In this document: positions 1 to 8,401 of the stretch, piece by piece
Numbering within the stretch: position 1 is the first letter of the stretch
Layout of the letters: each line of letters begins with the position of its first letter
Source: JAZKJD01 sp040384585
GTDB taxonomy: Bacteria > Pseudomonadota > Gammaproteobacteria > Diplorickettsiales > Diplorickettsiaceae
Direction: 5' to 3'
DNA: 64,000 nucleotides
NCBI GenBank assembly: GCA_040384585.1
Contig: JAZKJD010000002.1
Span: forward strand, 1 to 64,000
Position numbers and translations under genes: made by a program
The notes under the pieces: generated by a model
Told to the model about the DNA's origin: nothing
What the model saw: the letters and a program-made list of their open reading frames with translations, nothing else
The model's database searches: none

Positions 1-142
1 CGGGCAGACAGCGGCCTAAGTTAAATAGAAACTCTTTTGCTCTTCCTTTTAATTGGCATTCTTAATCCTTATAGCTTTTGTTAGACCCTAATTTTTACTC
101 CATCCCTTGTTTCTTGTCAGTAACTTTCGTGGGGATATTTCA

Positions 143-209
143 GCTCGCAATGACGAAAAATGCTTTACTATCGCTTCAACCAAAAATTAATAGCGTAAAT
201 TCAAGCATG
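143..209 (+). repeat. REP-like repeat, partial copy
   Basis: This stretch closely matches the right half of the repeat at 32410-32580. Both share a core reading ctcgcaatgacgaaaaatgc, followed by a similar tail that ends near ttaatagcgtaaattcaa. It abuts the decayed Rpn fragment directly. Nothing recognisable lies in bases 1-142, which are AT-rich and lack a supported gene. Confidence 0.7.
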
Positions 210-486
210 GCTTTCTTTAGAGAGAGTCATGCGCATGATTTAAAAGATTTCTCATTTACGTTTATCGAGTTGCCCAAGTTTCCTAAAATTGGATGACGCC
301 CACGAGCAAGGTCTACAACAAGGATTAGAACAAGGTCTGCAGCAAGGCCGAGAAGAAGAAAAACGAGAGATAGTCAAGCAGCTTTTAAAAACGGATCTAC
401 CTATAGAACAGATAGCAAAGGTGACGGGTTTTTCAGCAGAGGTGTTGCGTCAGCTTTTGAATCAGTTTGAGAATAGCTATGTATAG
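210..486 (+). pseudogene. Rpn-family nuclease/transposase remnant
   Basis: This is a decayed C-terminal part of an Rpn family protein (recombination-promoting nuclease, PD-(D/E)XK transposase-like). One frame encodes HDLKDFSFTFIELPKF before a stop near 296. A different frame, from about 289, resumes with the family's Gln/Gly-rich repeats (EQGLQQGLEQGLQQGREEE) and the C-terminal helix-turn-helix-like tail (IEQIAKVTGFSAEVLRQLL). The order of the two pieces matches the family, but the frame changes between them and the N-terminal nuclease core is missing. The piece is therefore broken and truncated. A repeat copy joins it on the left, which suggests a rearrangement or deletion there. Confidence 0.65.
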
Positions 487-540
487 CTTATCTCCCTAAT
501 GTGATGATCAATAGCAGTGCTTAAGCTTTATGTAGGTTCG

Positions 541-1188
541 TCATGTAATCGGATGGGTGTAAGCACCATGCCAAAAATGCCATTCTAATTGCGTCGCGTG
601 CTTGAATGCTATACTCATATTTTTTTTCGTATGCGCCGAAGCCGTTTCGCCTAATTCATTAATCGTCGCAATGGCTAAATCGACTGAGGTGTTAAATTCA
701 GGATTCGAATATAAATCAATCCAGTCTTGATAGGGATTATTCGCCATTTTTTTTGCTAATGCCCTTTGTCCGACTTGTTGATATACCCAAAAACAAGGTA
801 ATAAACTGGCAACGGCTTCTTCAACAGGCGCCGTGTTGGCCATTTTTAGTAGGTAGTGGGTATACCTAAAACAAAACGGACGTTGTTTATTTAAGACATG
901 GCTTGCTGGTGGATATTTTTTTAAGGTATTAACATGTAGTTCGCGCTCAGCTCTTATCGCATCCATGGAAAACTGCAGAAAAAGCTCAGTTTGATGAGCG
1001 TGAGGAAGTCGACTGGCGGTGATTGCTAAGGCTTTGGAAAAATCGACAAGATATAAGGCATCTTGTGCAAGATAAAACGTAAACTTTTCTAAAGCAAGTG
1101 AGCCATTTGCCAGTTCTTGATTAAAAGGGAGATCGTAAATTTTAGGCATGAGGTCGGTGACGGCTTTACGTAAGTCATTGAATATCAT
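541..1188 (-). CDS. tenA: TenA family aminopyrimidine aminohydrolase (thiaminase II)
   Basis: The 215-residue product matches TenA, a cytosolic enzyme that salvages the pyrimidine moiety from degraded thiamine. The motif around the catalytic cysteine is visible (LLPCFWVYQQVG, near residue 130). So is a C-terminal LEWHFWHGAY segment, which carries the conserved glutamate. The length is normal for the family. Its ATG overlaps the thiD stop by four bases (ATGA), so it is probably translationally coupled as the last gene of the riboswitch-controlled thiamine operon. Downstream, 487-540 holds no gene. Confidence 0.92.
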   Translation of the reverse strand: MIFNDLRKAVTDLMPKIYDLPFNQELANGSLALEKFTFYLAQDALYLVDFSKALAITASRLPHAHQTELFLQFSMDAIRAERELHVNTLKKYPPASHVLNKQRPFCFRYTHYLLKMANTAPVEEAVASLLPCFWVYQQVGQRALAKKMANNPYQDWIDLYSNPEFNTSVDLAIATINELGETASAHTKKNMSIAFKHATQLEWHFWHGAYTHPIT

Positions 1189-2150
1189 GTTTTGCCTTCT
1201 TTAAAATAGTAAAAGTGATTAACAGGTCCTTTGCCTTTCCCTATGTTTAGATCTTTGCCTGCGTCAATCGCCTGATAGAGATAGGCTTTTGCTTTATGAA
1301 TCGCCTGGTGGAGATCGTAATCTTGTGCCAAATAAGAAGCGATGGCAGAAGATAAGGTACAGCCAGTACCGTGCGTATGCAGGGTATCGATACGCGGGCT
1401 ATCGAAACGATAGATCTTCCCTTTTGCATTATCATAAAGAATATCGGGGGAATCATCGCTGTCTAAATGTCCACCCTTCAGTAGTACGGATACCTTATAG
1501 GTTTTTGCTAATTGAATTGCCGCGGATTTCATTTGTTCTTGATCGCGTATTTTTTGATTGAGTAAAATTTCTGCTTCGGGAATATTCGGTGTAATGAGTG
1601 TGACGAAGGGAAATAAGTCAGTAAGTGCCGTTACTGCATTCGCTTTTAGCAGGCAATCACCACTTTGTGCGGTCATGACGGGATCGAGTACGATAAAAGG
1701 GGGGTGATATTTTTTTATATTGTCTGTAATCAAGCGAATGATGTCTTCCTGATAGAGCATGCCGAGTTTAACGGCCGCAATCGATAAATCGGTAAATACA
1801 GCATCGATTTGTTGTTGTATAAATGTCAGCGGGATTTCTTGAATCGCTTGCACGCCTTGTGTATTTTGCGCGACTAAGACGGTAATAACTGAAGCAGCGT
1901 AGCTACCGGTTGCTGATAGAGTTTTGATATCCGCTTGTATTCCGGCGCCGCCTGAGGGGTCGGTGCCTGCAATGCTTAGGACAGTGTGTAACTTATGGTT
2001 ATTAGGGCAGTACAAAAAGTATGGGAGGTGGGTCCTGCCACTGGATGCGCTTTTTTTTGCCGGCTTACGCCGCAAAAAAGAAGCTAGCATCCGTGTCACC
2101 CACCTCTTTTTAAATTTTTGTCCTGTGCTGAGCCCATGCTTATTTAACAT
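1185..2150 (-). CDS. thiD: Hydroxymethylpyrimidine/phosphomethylpyrimidine kinase with repeat-derived N-terminus
   Basis: ThiD phosphorylates HMP and HMP-P on the way to thiamine phosphate. The recognisable enzyme starts near residue 56 (HTVLSIAGTDPSGGAG) and contains IVLDPVM, LLKGGH and the anion-hole loop HGTGCTLSSA. At 321 residues it is about 50 longer than usual. The extra N-terminus (residues about 7-51) is encoded by a palindromic element shared with 8411-8542 and 25291-25421. The annotated ATG at 2150 overlaps the thiE stop. A second ATG inside the element (start of MLASFLRRKP) is an alternative start. Either way, the first residues of this ThiD appear to come from an inserted repeat. 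The kinase core looks intact. Confidence 0.9.
   Translation of the reverse strand: MLNKHGLSTGQKFKKRWVTRMLASFLRRKPAKKSASSGRTHLPYFLYCPNNHKLHTVLSIAGTDPSGGAGIQADIKTLSATGSYAASVITVLVAQNTQGVQAIQEIPLTFIQQQIDAVFTDLSIAAVKLGMLYQEDIIRLITDNIKKYHPPFIVLDPVMTAQSGDCLLKANAVTALTDLFPFVTLITPNIPEAEILLNQKIRDQEQMKSAAIQLAKTYKVSVLLKGGHLDSDDSPDILYDNAKGKIYRFDSPRIDTLHTHGTGCTLSSAIASYLAQDYDLHQAIHKAKAYLYQAIDAGKDLNIGKGKGPVNHFYYFKEGKT
2005..2132 (-). mobile_element. Palindromic MITE-like element, old copy inside thiD
   Basis: This is the third copy of the element at 8411-8542 and 25291-25421. The end nearest the thiD start codon keeps a terminal repeat (ctcagcacaggacaaaaatt when read on the minus strand). The other end is degraded, and no 9-bp target duplication is visible. 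Compared with the other two copies it has an 8-A rather than a 7-A run in the core. This single-base difference, together with a G-run difference, keeps the frame open into ThiD. Confidence 0.85.
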
Positions 2151-2794
2151 GGTAAAGCGTATTGTGAAATAATGTGTGACAGTGCTTGCGTAGATTTTTT
2201 CGGTGATGTCGCTGAAAGAACAGCAGAAGCGACAGCAATGCCTGAAACCTGGCAGGATAATACTTGATGAAGATTTGTTTCATTAATTCCTCCGATAGCA
2301 ATAATCGGTTTCGGTAGTAGGGAAGTCATTTTTTTTAAGTTTTCAATACCGATGGGTGAATTTGCATCCCATTTCGTTGATGTTGCAAAAATAGGACCTA
2401 CGCCAAAATAATCACAGTCTAAGGATTGACTGTATTGTGCTTGCTGGATATTTTCTATCGATAGTCCAATTATTTTTTTATAACCCAGTTGTTGACGAAC
2501 CCAAGCGTAAGGTTTATCAGTTTGGCCAATATGGACACCGTCTGCATCGATGGTTTTTGCAATTTCAATATGATCGTTAATGATTAAGGGAATATTCCTA
2601 GGCCTCAATAGTGCGAGTAGCTGTTTTCCAAGAGATAAAACGTCTTGTGAGGCTTGGTTTTTCATTCTTAATTGTACGCAAGCAATGCCATGATCCATGA
2701 CTTCTTCCACGGCAGTGATGAGTGGGCGAGGAGAGCAGATAGTATAGTCTGCTATAAGATACAAGGGATAAAATGAACAATTAGATGTAAACAT
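2144..2794 (-). CDS. thiE: Thiamine-phosphate synthase
   Basis: ThiE joins HMP-PP and thiazole phosphate to make thiamine phosphate. The 216-residue product has the TIM-barrel landmarks: VQLRMKN for pyrophosphate binding, LIINDHIEIA and DGVHIGQTD in mid-barrel, and the C-terminal phosphate-binding GGIN and GIAVASAV. It overlaps thiM by one base (TAATG) and thiD by seven. It is therefore the second gene of a tightly coupled operon. Length and motifs are normal. Confidence 0.95.
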   Translation of the reverse strand: MFTSNCSFYPLYLIADYTICSPRPLITAVEEVMDHGIACVQLRMKNQASQDVLSLGKQLLALLRPRNIPLIINDHIEIAKTIDADGVHIGQTDKPYAWVRQQLGYKKIIGLSIENIQQAQYSQSLDCDYFGVGPIFATSTKWDANSPIGIENLKKMTSLLPKPIIAIGGINETNLHQVLSCQVSGIAVASAVLSATSPKKSTQALSHIISQYALPC

Positions 2795-3624
2795 TATTTT
2801 GTTGCTGTTCGATCGACGATAAAGGATTCTAAATCCGTGGGTTTTAGATGATAAAGCGTATCTAGCAATTCTGTATAAAAACTTCCTGGCCCTAATGCTT
2901 TTTTGGCAGCTAATTCACCAGTGAGTCCAAATAGTGCCATGGCATGTATTGCTGCTAAAAATGGATTAGGGTTTATGGTTAAAAAGCTGGCAATGATGGC
3001 AGTCAGCGAGCATCCCATGCCGGCCACTTTCGTAAAAAGTGGGGTTCCATAATCTAGCATCGTGTAACGATCTTCATTAACAATGAAATCGATTTTTCCG
3101 CTAACGACAACAATGCAATGATATTTTTTTGCTAATTGTGTCGCAGAGCTTAAGGCATTTTCACTCGTGTGATTGGAATCGACACCCTTGGTTTTGATGC
3201 GAGAATCGACTAATGCCATAATTTCCGATGCATTACCACGGATGACATTCACGCCTTGTTCTAGGATTTTTTTTGCTGTTTCGGTTCTATAGTGACTGGC
3301 GCCTGCCCCTACGGGATCGAAGACGATAGGGATACCCGCTTGTAAAGCAATTCTTTGCGCCGCTACGATAGCGTTAAGCCAATTTTCATCCAGCGTACCG
3401 ATATTGATCACTAAGGATTGAGAAAGCGTAAGAATGTCGACAAGTTCTTCTTGGGCGTGTGCCATGATGGGCGAAGCACCCAGTGCTAATAGCAGGTTTG
3501 CTGTTATCGGCATGACAACGAGGTTGCTTATATTGTGTATGACAGGATTTTTTTGCCGAATCTGCTCTAGGTCATAGAATAACTTGTCTAAAGCGATTTT
3601 AAATGGAGCGGTTTGAGCCATCAT
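2794..3624 (-). CDS. thiM: Hydroxyethylthiazole kinase
   Basis: ThiM phosphorylates the salvaged thiazole alcohol. The 276-residue protein shows NISNLVVMPITANLLLALGA near the N-terminus, GVNVIRGNASEIMAL in mid-protein and the catalytic GMGCSLTA loop. It is the first gene after the TPP riboswitch. The start codon is one of two adjacent ATGs (3624 or 3621). No thiC or thiG lies nearby, so the locus encodes salvage of both thiamine halves rather than their synthesis. Confidence 0.94.
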   Translation of the reverse strand: MMAQTAPFKIALDKLFYDLEQIRQKNPVIHNISNLVVMPITANLLLALGASPIMAHAQEELVDILTLSQSLVINIGTLDENWLNAIVAAQRIALQAGIPIVFDPVGAGASHYRTETAKKILEQGVNVIRGNASEIMALVDSRIKTKGVDSNHTSENALSSATQLAKKYHCIVVVSGKIDFIVNEDRYTMLDYGTPLFTKVAGMGCSLTAIIASFLTINPNPFLAAIHAMALFGLTGELAAKKALGPGSFYTELLDTLYHLKPTDLESFIVDRTATK

Positions 3625-3627
3625 GTT

Positions 3628-3714
3628 GCAACTTCCTACGCAGGTTCTAACCTGATCAGGTAAGGAGGGTTAAATGCGTAACATTTTCTCAGCCCATTAA
3701 GGGCACCCCTGTTG
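3628..3714 (-). promoter_or_regulatory. TPP (THI-box) riboswitch
   Basis: Read on the minus strand, the leader carries the hallmark TPP-aptamer pieces in order: aggggtgcc, gggctgaga, then ccct, acctgatcaggtt and gcgtaggaag. It ends a few bases before the thiM start, which suggests control at translation initiation through Shine-Dalgarno occlusion. It should shut off thiM-thiE-thiD-tenA when thiamine pyrophosphate is plentiful. Confidence 0.93.
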
Positions 3715-3907
3715 GTAAATCAGCGATTTATTGAATTTTCAAAAAGTTTTTCCCGTGCCACCCTGCTTTTTCATCAAAACTTTTTGAAAATGCAATGACA
3801 CCTTCTATCACGAATTACCCCTTTTTGTCCAAGCCTATTGATAAAAATAGGATCTACTATCTAGCTTTCTGCTTACAAGAATTGGGATTACTGCTATAGT
3901 GATCCTT

Positions 3908-4438
3908 ATGGAAATAGTTCAATTGAAAACCATTTTAGAGGCAGCGATTCTGGCGGCGGGTGAACCCGTGAGTCTGGAACGTTTATCGGGTTTGTTTCAG
4001 GACGCCCAGCGACCCTCGAAATCTCTACTACAACAAGCCTTGGCGGCGCTAGAAACAGACTATCTAGCACGTGGGATTCGATTGAAGCAAGTGGCTAGCG
4101 GTTATTGTTTTCATACTCCATCGGAATTAAGTGCTTGGATAAAGAAACTTTGGCCTGAAAAGCGACCACGTTTTACACGCGCTTTTTTAGAGACGCTTGC
4201 TGTTATTGCCTATAAACAACCTGTAACTCGTGGTGATATTGAAGCGATTCGTGGAGTGAGCGTTAGTCCAAATATTATCAGGGTTCTACTGGATCAGGAA
4301 TGGATTCAATCTATTGGACAACGAGAAGTTCCAGGTCGACCCAATCTTTACGCTAGCACTAAGCAATTTTTGGATCATTTTAATATAAAAGAATTGGCAG
4401 AACTGCCAGCAATCCCTCCTATTGCTACGATAGACTAG
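3908..4438 (+). CDS. scpB: Segregation and condensation protein B
   Basis: ScpB is a non-SMC subunit of the SMC-ScpAB chromosome condensation complex. It has two winged-helix domains. The second is seen in FLETLAVIAYKQPVTRGDIE followed by RGVSVSPNIIRVLLDQEWI and GRPNLYASTKQFLDHF. The start chosen is ATG 3908 (MEIVQLK); an in-frame GTG nine bases upstream would add only three residues. At 176 residues it has normal length. rluB follows after four bases, the usual scpB-rluB pairing. scpA is not in the window upstream, where the divergent thiamine operon sits instead. Confidence 0.93.
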   Translation: MEIVQLKTILEAAILAAGEPVSLERLSGLFQDAQRPSKSLLQQALAALETDYLARGIRLKQVASGYCFHTPSELSAWIKKLWPEKRPRFTRAFLETLAVIAYKQPVTRGDIEAIRGVSVSPNIIRVLLDQEWIQSIGQREVPGRPNLYASTKQFLDHFNIKELAELPAIPPIATID

Positions 4439-4442
4439 TCTT

Positions 4443-5189
4443 ATGGGTGAAAAACTACAAAAGGTATTGGCATCGCTTGGCTTGGGTTCGCGGCGTGAGA
4501 TAGAGCGTTGGATTCAGCAGGGTCGAGTGAGTATTGCGACGCAAGTAGCTAAGCTTGGCGATAGAGTTGATCGCACTGCAAAAGTCTTTATCGATGGTAA
4601 ACCAATTCAGTTGCTGGCCTCAACTCCTTTACGACGACGCGTTTTGCTTTACCATAAACCCGAAGGCGAAGTGTGTACGCGACAGGATCCTGAAAATAGG
4701 CCCACTGTATTTGCGCATTTACCACGCTTAAAACAGCAACGTTGGATTATGATCGGACGTTTAGATATTAATACCTTGGGCTTATTACTGTTTACCAATG
4801 ATGGTGAATTAGCACATCGACTATTGCATCCTTCTTATGAAATAGAAAGAGAGTATGCCGTGCGTGTTTTAGGGAAGGTGGATGCGGCTATCCTTAATCA
4901 GTTAAAAAAAGGCGTGAAATTAGAGGATGGAATGGCGGCTTTTACTAGCATTGAAGAACGCGGCGGAGAAGGCGCTAATCGTTGGTATCATGTGGTGCTC
5001 AAAGAAGGTCGAAATCGAGAGGTTAGGCGTTTATGGGAATCACAAGACGTTAAGGTGAGTCGTCTCATTCGAATTCGATTTGGTGATATTTGTTTACCTT
5101 CTGGCGTAAAACGAGGTCAATGGCGGGAGTTGGCAGCCGATGAGGTTGATCAATTAATGACGTTAGTTGGCTTACGACCGACACTATAA
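4443..5189 (+). CDS. rluB: 23S rRNA pseudouridine synthase B
   Basis: This RsuA-family pseudouridine synthase modifies U2605 of 23S rRNA. It has an N-terminal S4 RNA-binding domain (residues 2-48, EKLQKVLASLGLGSRREIE). The catalytic aspartate sits in GRLDINTLGLLLFTNDGELA, and the C-terminal EGRNREVRRLWE is typical of the family. At 248 residues it is at the short end for RluB because it lacks the basic C-terminal tail seen in enterics. RluB is preferred over RluE or RsuA because of the coupling with scpB. Confidence 0.9.
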   Translation: MGEKLQKVLASLGLGSRREIERWIQQGRVSIATQVAKLGDRVDRTAKVFIDGKPIQLLASTPLRRRVLLYHKPEGEVCTRQDPENRPTVFAHLPRLKQQRWIMIGRLDINTLGLLLFTNDGELAHRLLHPSYEIEREYAVRVLGKVDAAILNQLKKGVKLEDGMAAFTSIEERGGEGANRWYHVVLKEGRNREVRRLWESQDVKVSRLIRIRFGDICLPSGVKRGQWRELAADEVDQLMTLVGLRPTL

Positions 5190-5284
5190 TAAGTTAAGTT
5201 AATTTCCCTTTTACGACATGTTTTTATATATTATAATAAAATACTTCATGGAATTAATTAGATCAATATAAGGATAATAATACG

Positions 5285-5728
5285 ATGGTAAATACAGTCA
5301 TGAAATTAGATACTTTTGCCTGTGTGAAGAAATTAGAAACCGTAGGCGTTCCTGCTACTCAAGCCGAAACTCATGTTGGGCTTATTTCTGAAATTTTTCA
5401 GGGAATGTCTTCTACTGAGCAGACTATGCGCGAAACCGAACCTAAAATAAAAATCAAGTTAAAAGAAATAGAAATCAGATTGAATGCATTTGAGTTGAAA
5501 ATAGAAAACAGACTCAATGAATTCGAATTGAAAATGGAAAACAGACTCAATGAAATGGAAAACAGACTCAATGAATTCGAGTTGAGAATGGAAAGCAGAC
5601 TCAATGAATTAGCCTTGAAAATTGAGCAGATTAAAGGAACGTTGAACACGCAAATTGCAAAATGGGTATTAAGTACAGCAACGGCTCAAGCTGCTATTAT
5701 TATTGTTTGTATACGATTGATGCATTAG
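5285..5728 (+). CDS. Coiled-coil protein with C-terminal membrane anchor (DUF1640/CCDC90-like)
   Basis: The 147-residue product starts with a short region (LDTFACVKKLETVGVPATQAETH) like the DUF1640/CCDC90 family. It continues as a long charged coiled coil (residues about 45-120) and ends in one hydrophobic helix (WVLSTATAQAAIIIVCIRLM). The coil is built from an 11-residue repeat, RLNEFELKMEN and variants, plus a 7-residue unit, RLNEMEN. The repeat is visible at DNA level as near-identical 33-bp and 21-bp units. The family's role in bacteria is not established. The preceding AT-rich 95 bp probably holds its promoter, and a ribosome site (aagga) precedes the ATG. Confidence 0.75.
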   Translation: MVNTVMKLDTFACVKKLETVGVPATQAETHVGLISEIFQGMSSTEQTMRETEPKIKIKLKEIEIRLNAFELKIENRLNEFELKMENRLNEMENRLNEFELRMESRLNELALKIEQIKGTLNTQIAKWVLSTATAQAAIIIVCIRLMH

Positions 5729-5774
5729 GTTTTGTCCCTAAGGTGATGATTGTCACCGTCCGCAAGGCGAAAAC
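5725..5774 (+). repeat. Short dispersed repeat, copy 1
   Basis: About 50 bp beginning ttaggttttgtccctaaggt and ending ccgcaaggcgaaaac. It matches 60883-60932 with roughly ten differences. The copy lies between the coiled-coil gene and sdhC, overlapping the coiled-coil gene's last codons. The remaining bases to 5888 probably carry the sdh promoter, but no clear -35/-10 pair was found. Confidence 0.6.
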
Positions 5775-5888
5775 AGCAAAAAAACGGAGCTTACGCATCG
5801 CCCACGACTCCATTTGTATTTTAAGTCGGTTTAAGCATATAATCCTCCTCGTTTTCTAACCTCTTATTTTATTTAAGGCTGATATTCT

Positions 5889-6260
5889 GTGGCTAAACGG
5901 CCGGTTAATCTGAATTTATTGACCCTTCGCTTTCCTATAACGGCAATAGCTTCTATTCTGCATCGCCTCTCGGGTTTTATCTTGTTTTTATTGATACCTA
6001 TCTTCTTAGGATTGTGTGCTATTTCGCTTAAAAGTCCTGAGGGCTTTTTTGTTGTGCGGAGTTGTTTAACGCATCCATTGAGCAAATCTTTGATCTTAGT
6101 TATTTTACTTGCACTTTTTTACCATTTATTTGCGGGTATTCGGCATTTATTGATGGATGCGGGTGTGGGTGAGAATTTACTGCAGGCACGTTTTAGTGCC
6201 TGGCTAGTGATGGCGATCGCTATTGTATTGACAGCGTTGATGGGAATTTACTTATGGTGA
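5889..6260 (+). CDS. sdhC: Succinate dehydrogenase cytochrome b556 subunit
   Basis: SdhC is a membrane anchor of complex II that binds haem b and quinone. The 123-residue protein has three hydrophobic helices. It carries the conserved HRLSGFILF motif (residues about 28-36; the Ser and Arg line the quinone site) and LFYHLFAGIRHLLMD, holding the expected haem-ligand histidine. The start is GTG. It begins the sdhCDAB-sucABCD run and overlaps sdhD by seven bases. Confidence 0.95.
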   Translation: MAKRPVNLNLLTLRFPITAIASILHRLSGFILFLLIPIFLGLCAISLKSPEGFFVVRSCLTHPLSKSLILVILLALFYHLFAGIRHLLMDAGVGENLLQARFSAWLVMAIAIVLTALMGIYLW

Positions 6261-6610
6261 AAAAGTTAACGAATGTTACCAGTCTAACGGGTAATGGCTT
6301 GCGTGATTGGCTAATACAGCGCATCACTTCTTTCGTCATGCTGATTTATATCGTTTTCCTGTTATCATTTTTTGTCCTTCATGTACAGATGGATTATGCG
6401 ATTTGGCACGGATTATTCTCGTTTGCCTCTGTGCGTTTGTTGAGCAGCTTATTTTTACTGAGTTTAGTTTGGCATGCCTGGATAGGAATATGGACGATTA
6501 TTACAGATTATATCAAACCACTTGCCCTACGGTTAATCATTCAAACAATCATTATTATTGCGCTAATACTCTATTTGATTTGGGGTTTGGCTATTTTTTG
6601 GGGTCATTAA
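6254..6610 (+). CDS. sdhD: Succinate dehydrogenase hydrophobic anchor subunit
   Basis: SdhD is the second membrane anchor of complex II. The 118-residue product has three transmembrane helices. It includes RITSFVMLIYIVFLL in the first and WHAWIGIWTIITDYIKP around the second, with the haem-side histidine and the quinone-site tyrosine. Its start overlaps sdhC, and sdhA follows after three bases, so expression is tightly coupled. Confidence 0.94.
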   Translation: MVKKLTNVTSLTGNGLRDWLIQRITSFVMLIYIVFLLSFFVLHVQMDYAIWHGLFSFASVRLLSSLFLLSLVWHAWIGIWTIITDYIKPLALRLIIQTIIIIALILYLIWGLAIFWGH

Positions 6611-6613
6611 TTC

Positions 6614-8380
6614 ATGGCAATACCCGCTTATACATTTGATGCGGTAATTGTGGGTGCAGGGGGCGCAGGTATGCGTGCTGCATTACAATTGGCTAATTCA
6701 GGCCAAAAAGTGGCACTGATTTCTAAGGTTTTTCCTACGCGTTCACATACCGTTTCTGCACAAGGAGGGATTACTTGTGCGTTAGGCAATGCGCATGAGG
6801 ATGATTGGCGTTGGCATATGTATGATACCGTCAAAGGTTCAGACTACTTAGGCGATCAAGACTGTATCGAATATATGTGTAAAACAGGTCCGGAAGCGGT
6901 TTACGAGCTAGAACACATGGGCTTGCCGTTTTCACGTATGGATTCTGGAAAGATTTATCAACGTCCTTTTGGTGGACAATCGAAAAATTTTGGCGGTGAT
7001 CAAGCCGCACGTACCTGTGCAGCGGCGGATAGAACGGGACACGCGTTATTGCATACGCTATACCAACAGAATCTAAAAGCGAAAACACATTTTTTTAGTG
7101 AGTGGTATGCGATCGATCTTGTTAAAACGAATCAAGGCGCTATTGCCGGTTTAATCGCCTTGTCAATTGAAACAGGAGAGGTGGTTTTTTTTCATAGCCG
7201 CGCAACTATTTTGGCTACCGGCGGGGCGGGGCGTATTTTCCAGTCCACTACCAATGCATTGATCAATACTGGCGATGGTATTGGGATGGCTTTGCGGGCA
7301 GGTCTTCCGGTGCAGGATATGGAAATGTGGCAGTTTCATCCGACAGGTATCGCTGGCGCCGGTGTATTAGTTACAGAAGGTTGCCGTGGTGAAGGGGGTT
7401 ATTTAATTAACAAAAATGGCGAACGCTTCATGGAGCGTTATGCGCCTCATGCCAAAGATCTTGCTTCTCGTGATGTAGTGTCACGTGCCATGGCATTAGA
7501 ACTCCGTGCTGGCAATGGCTTTGATCCCCAGGGCACGGATTACGTGAAATTAAAGTTAGATCACTTGGGTGCTGACGTTATTATGAAGCGTTTGCCGGGC
7601 ATACGCGAATTGGCGATCACCTTTGCGCATGTTGATCCGATTACCACGCCGATTCCTGTCGTGCCAACGTGCCATTACATGATGGGTGGATTGCCGACCA
7701 ATATACACGCACAAGTTCTTACTATCGATAGCCAGGGCCGTGATCATCGGGTTACCGGTTTGTATGCAGCTGGTGAATGTGCTTGTGTTTCGGTGCATGG
7801 CGCTAATCGATTAGGGGGTAATTCACTATTAGATTTAGTTGTGTTTGGTCGCGCTGCCGGTTTGCAGGTAGAACAGGCACTACAGCAGGATTTGCCTTTA
7901 CAGTCGGTGAGTCCAGATGAATTGGAGAAGGCGTTAACGCGACTGAATCGTTGGAATAATACGACTAAGGGCGAAAGTGTGGTTGATATTCGGCACGCCA
8001 TGCAGAAGAGCATGCAGGCCGATTTTGGAGTTTTTCGTACGGAAAATTATATGCAAGAAGGTTTAGTCAAGCTAACAAAATTAAGAGAGCGTTTGCAGCA
8101 CGCTGCATTAACCGATCACACTCAAGTTTTTAATACTGCTAGAATAGAAGCGCTAGAGTTAGATAATTTGATGGAAGTTGCTTATGCGACGGCGGTGTCT
8201 GCATTAACACGTCAAGAAAGCCGTGGCGCGCACAGTCGTGAAGATTATCCAAAACGTGATGATGAGCACTGGCTAAAGCATTTGCTATATTTTTCTAAGG
8301 ATGCGCGGATAGCCTTTAGAGCAGTGAATAGAAAGCCTGTAACGATGCCACCGATGGAGCTTAAGGAAAGAACTTATTAA
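6614..8380 (+). CDS. sdhA: Succinate dehydrogenase flavoprotein subunit
   Basis: SdhA oxidises succinate to fumarate with covalently bound FAD. The 588-residue protein carries the dinucleotide-binding GAGGAGMRAALQL, the flavinylation segment TRSHTVSAQGGI, and active-site regions MWQFHPTGI, PVVPTCHYMMGGLPTN and RLGGNSLLDLVVFG. The length is standard. It is separated from sdhB by 200 bases, because a 132-bp palindromic element has inserted there. The two genes are normally nearly contiguous. Confidence 0.97.
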   Translation: MAIPAYTFDAVIVGAGGAGMRAALQLANSGQKVALISKVFPTRSHTVSAQGGITCALGNAHEDDWRWHMYDTVKGSDYLGDQDCIEYMCKTGPEAVYELEHMGLPFSRMDSGKIYQRPFGGQSKNFGGDQAARTCAAADRTGHALLHTLYQQNLKAKTHFFSEWYAIDLVKTNQGAIAGLIALSIETGEVVFFHSRATILATGGAGRIFQSTTNALINTGDGIGMALRAGLPVQDMEMWQFHPTGIAGAGVLVTEGCRGEGGYLINKNGERFMERYAPHAKDLASRDVVSRAMALELRAGNGFDPQGTDYVKLKLDHLGADVIMKRLPGIRELAITFAHVDPITTPIPVVPTCHYMMGGLPTNIHAQVLTIDSQGRDHRVTGLYAAGECACVSVHGANRLGGNSLLDLVVFGRAAGLQVEQALQQDLPLQSVSPDELEKALTRLNRWNNTTKGESVVDIRHAMQKSMQADFGVFRTENYMQEGLVKLTKLRERLQHAALTDHTQVFNTARIEALELDNLMEVAYATAVSALTRQESRGAHSREDYPKRDDEHWLKHLLYFSKDARIAFRAVNRKPVTMPPMELKERTY

Positions 8381-8401
8381 TGCATAAGCATCGTCTTTGG
8401 G

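Noticed and set aside
3736..3790. Inverted repeat ttttcaaaaagttttt / aaaactttttgaaaa upstream of the thiamine operon
   Set aside because: The pairing is made mostly of A and T runs, it lies in an intergenic promoter-like area between divergent genes, and no second copy was found, so I did not call it an element.
5398..5649. Minus-strand open frame of 83 residues opposite the coiled-coil gene
   Set aside because: It is the antisense of a repetitive coiled coil; its Ser/Leu/Asn pattern simply mirrors the repeat codons and there is no ribosome site.
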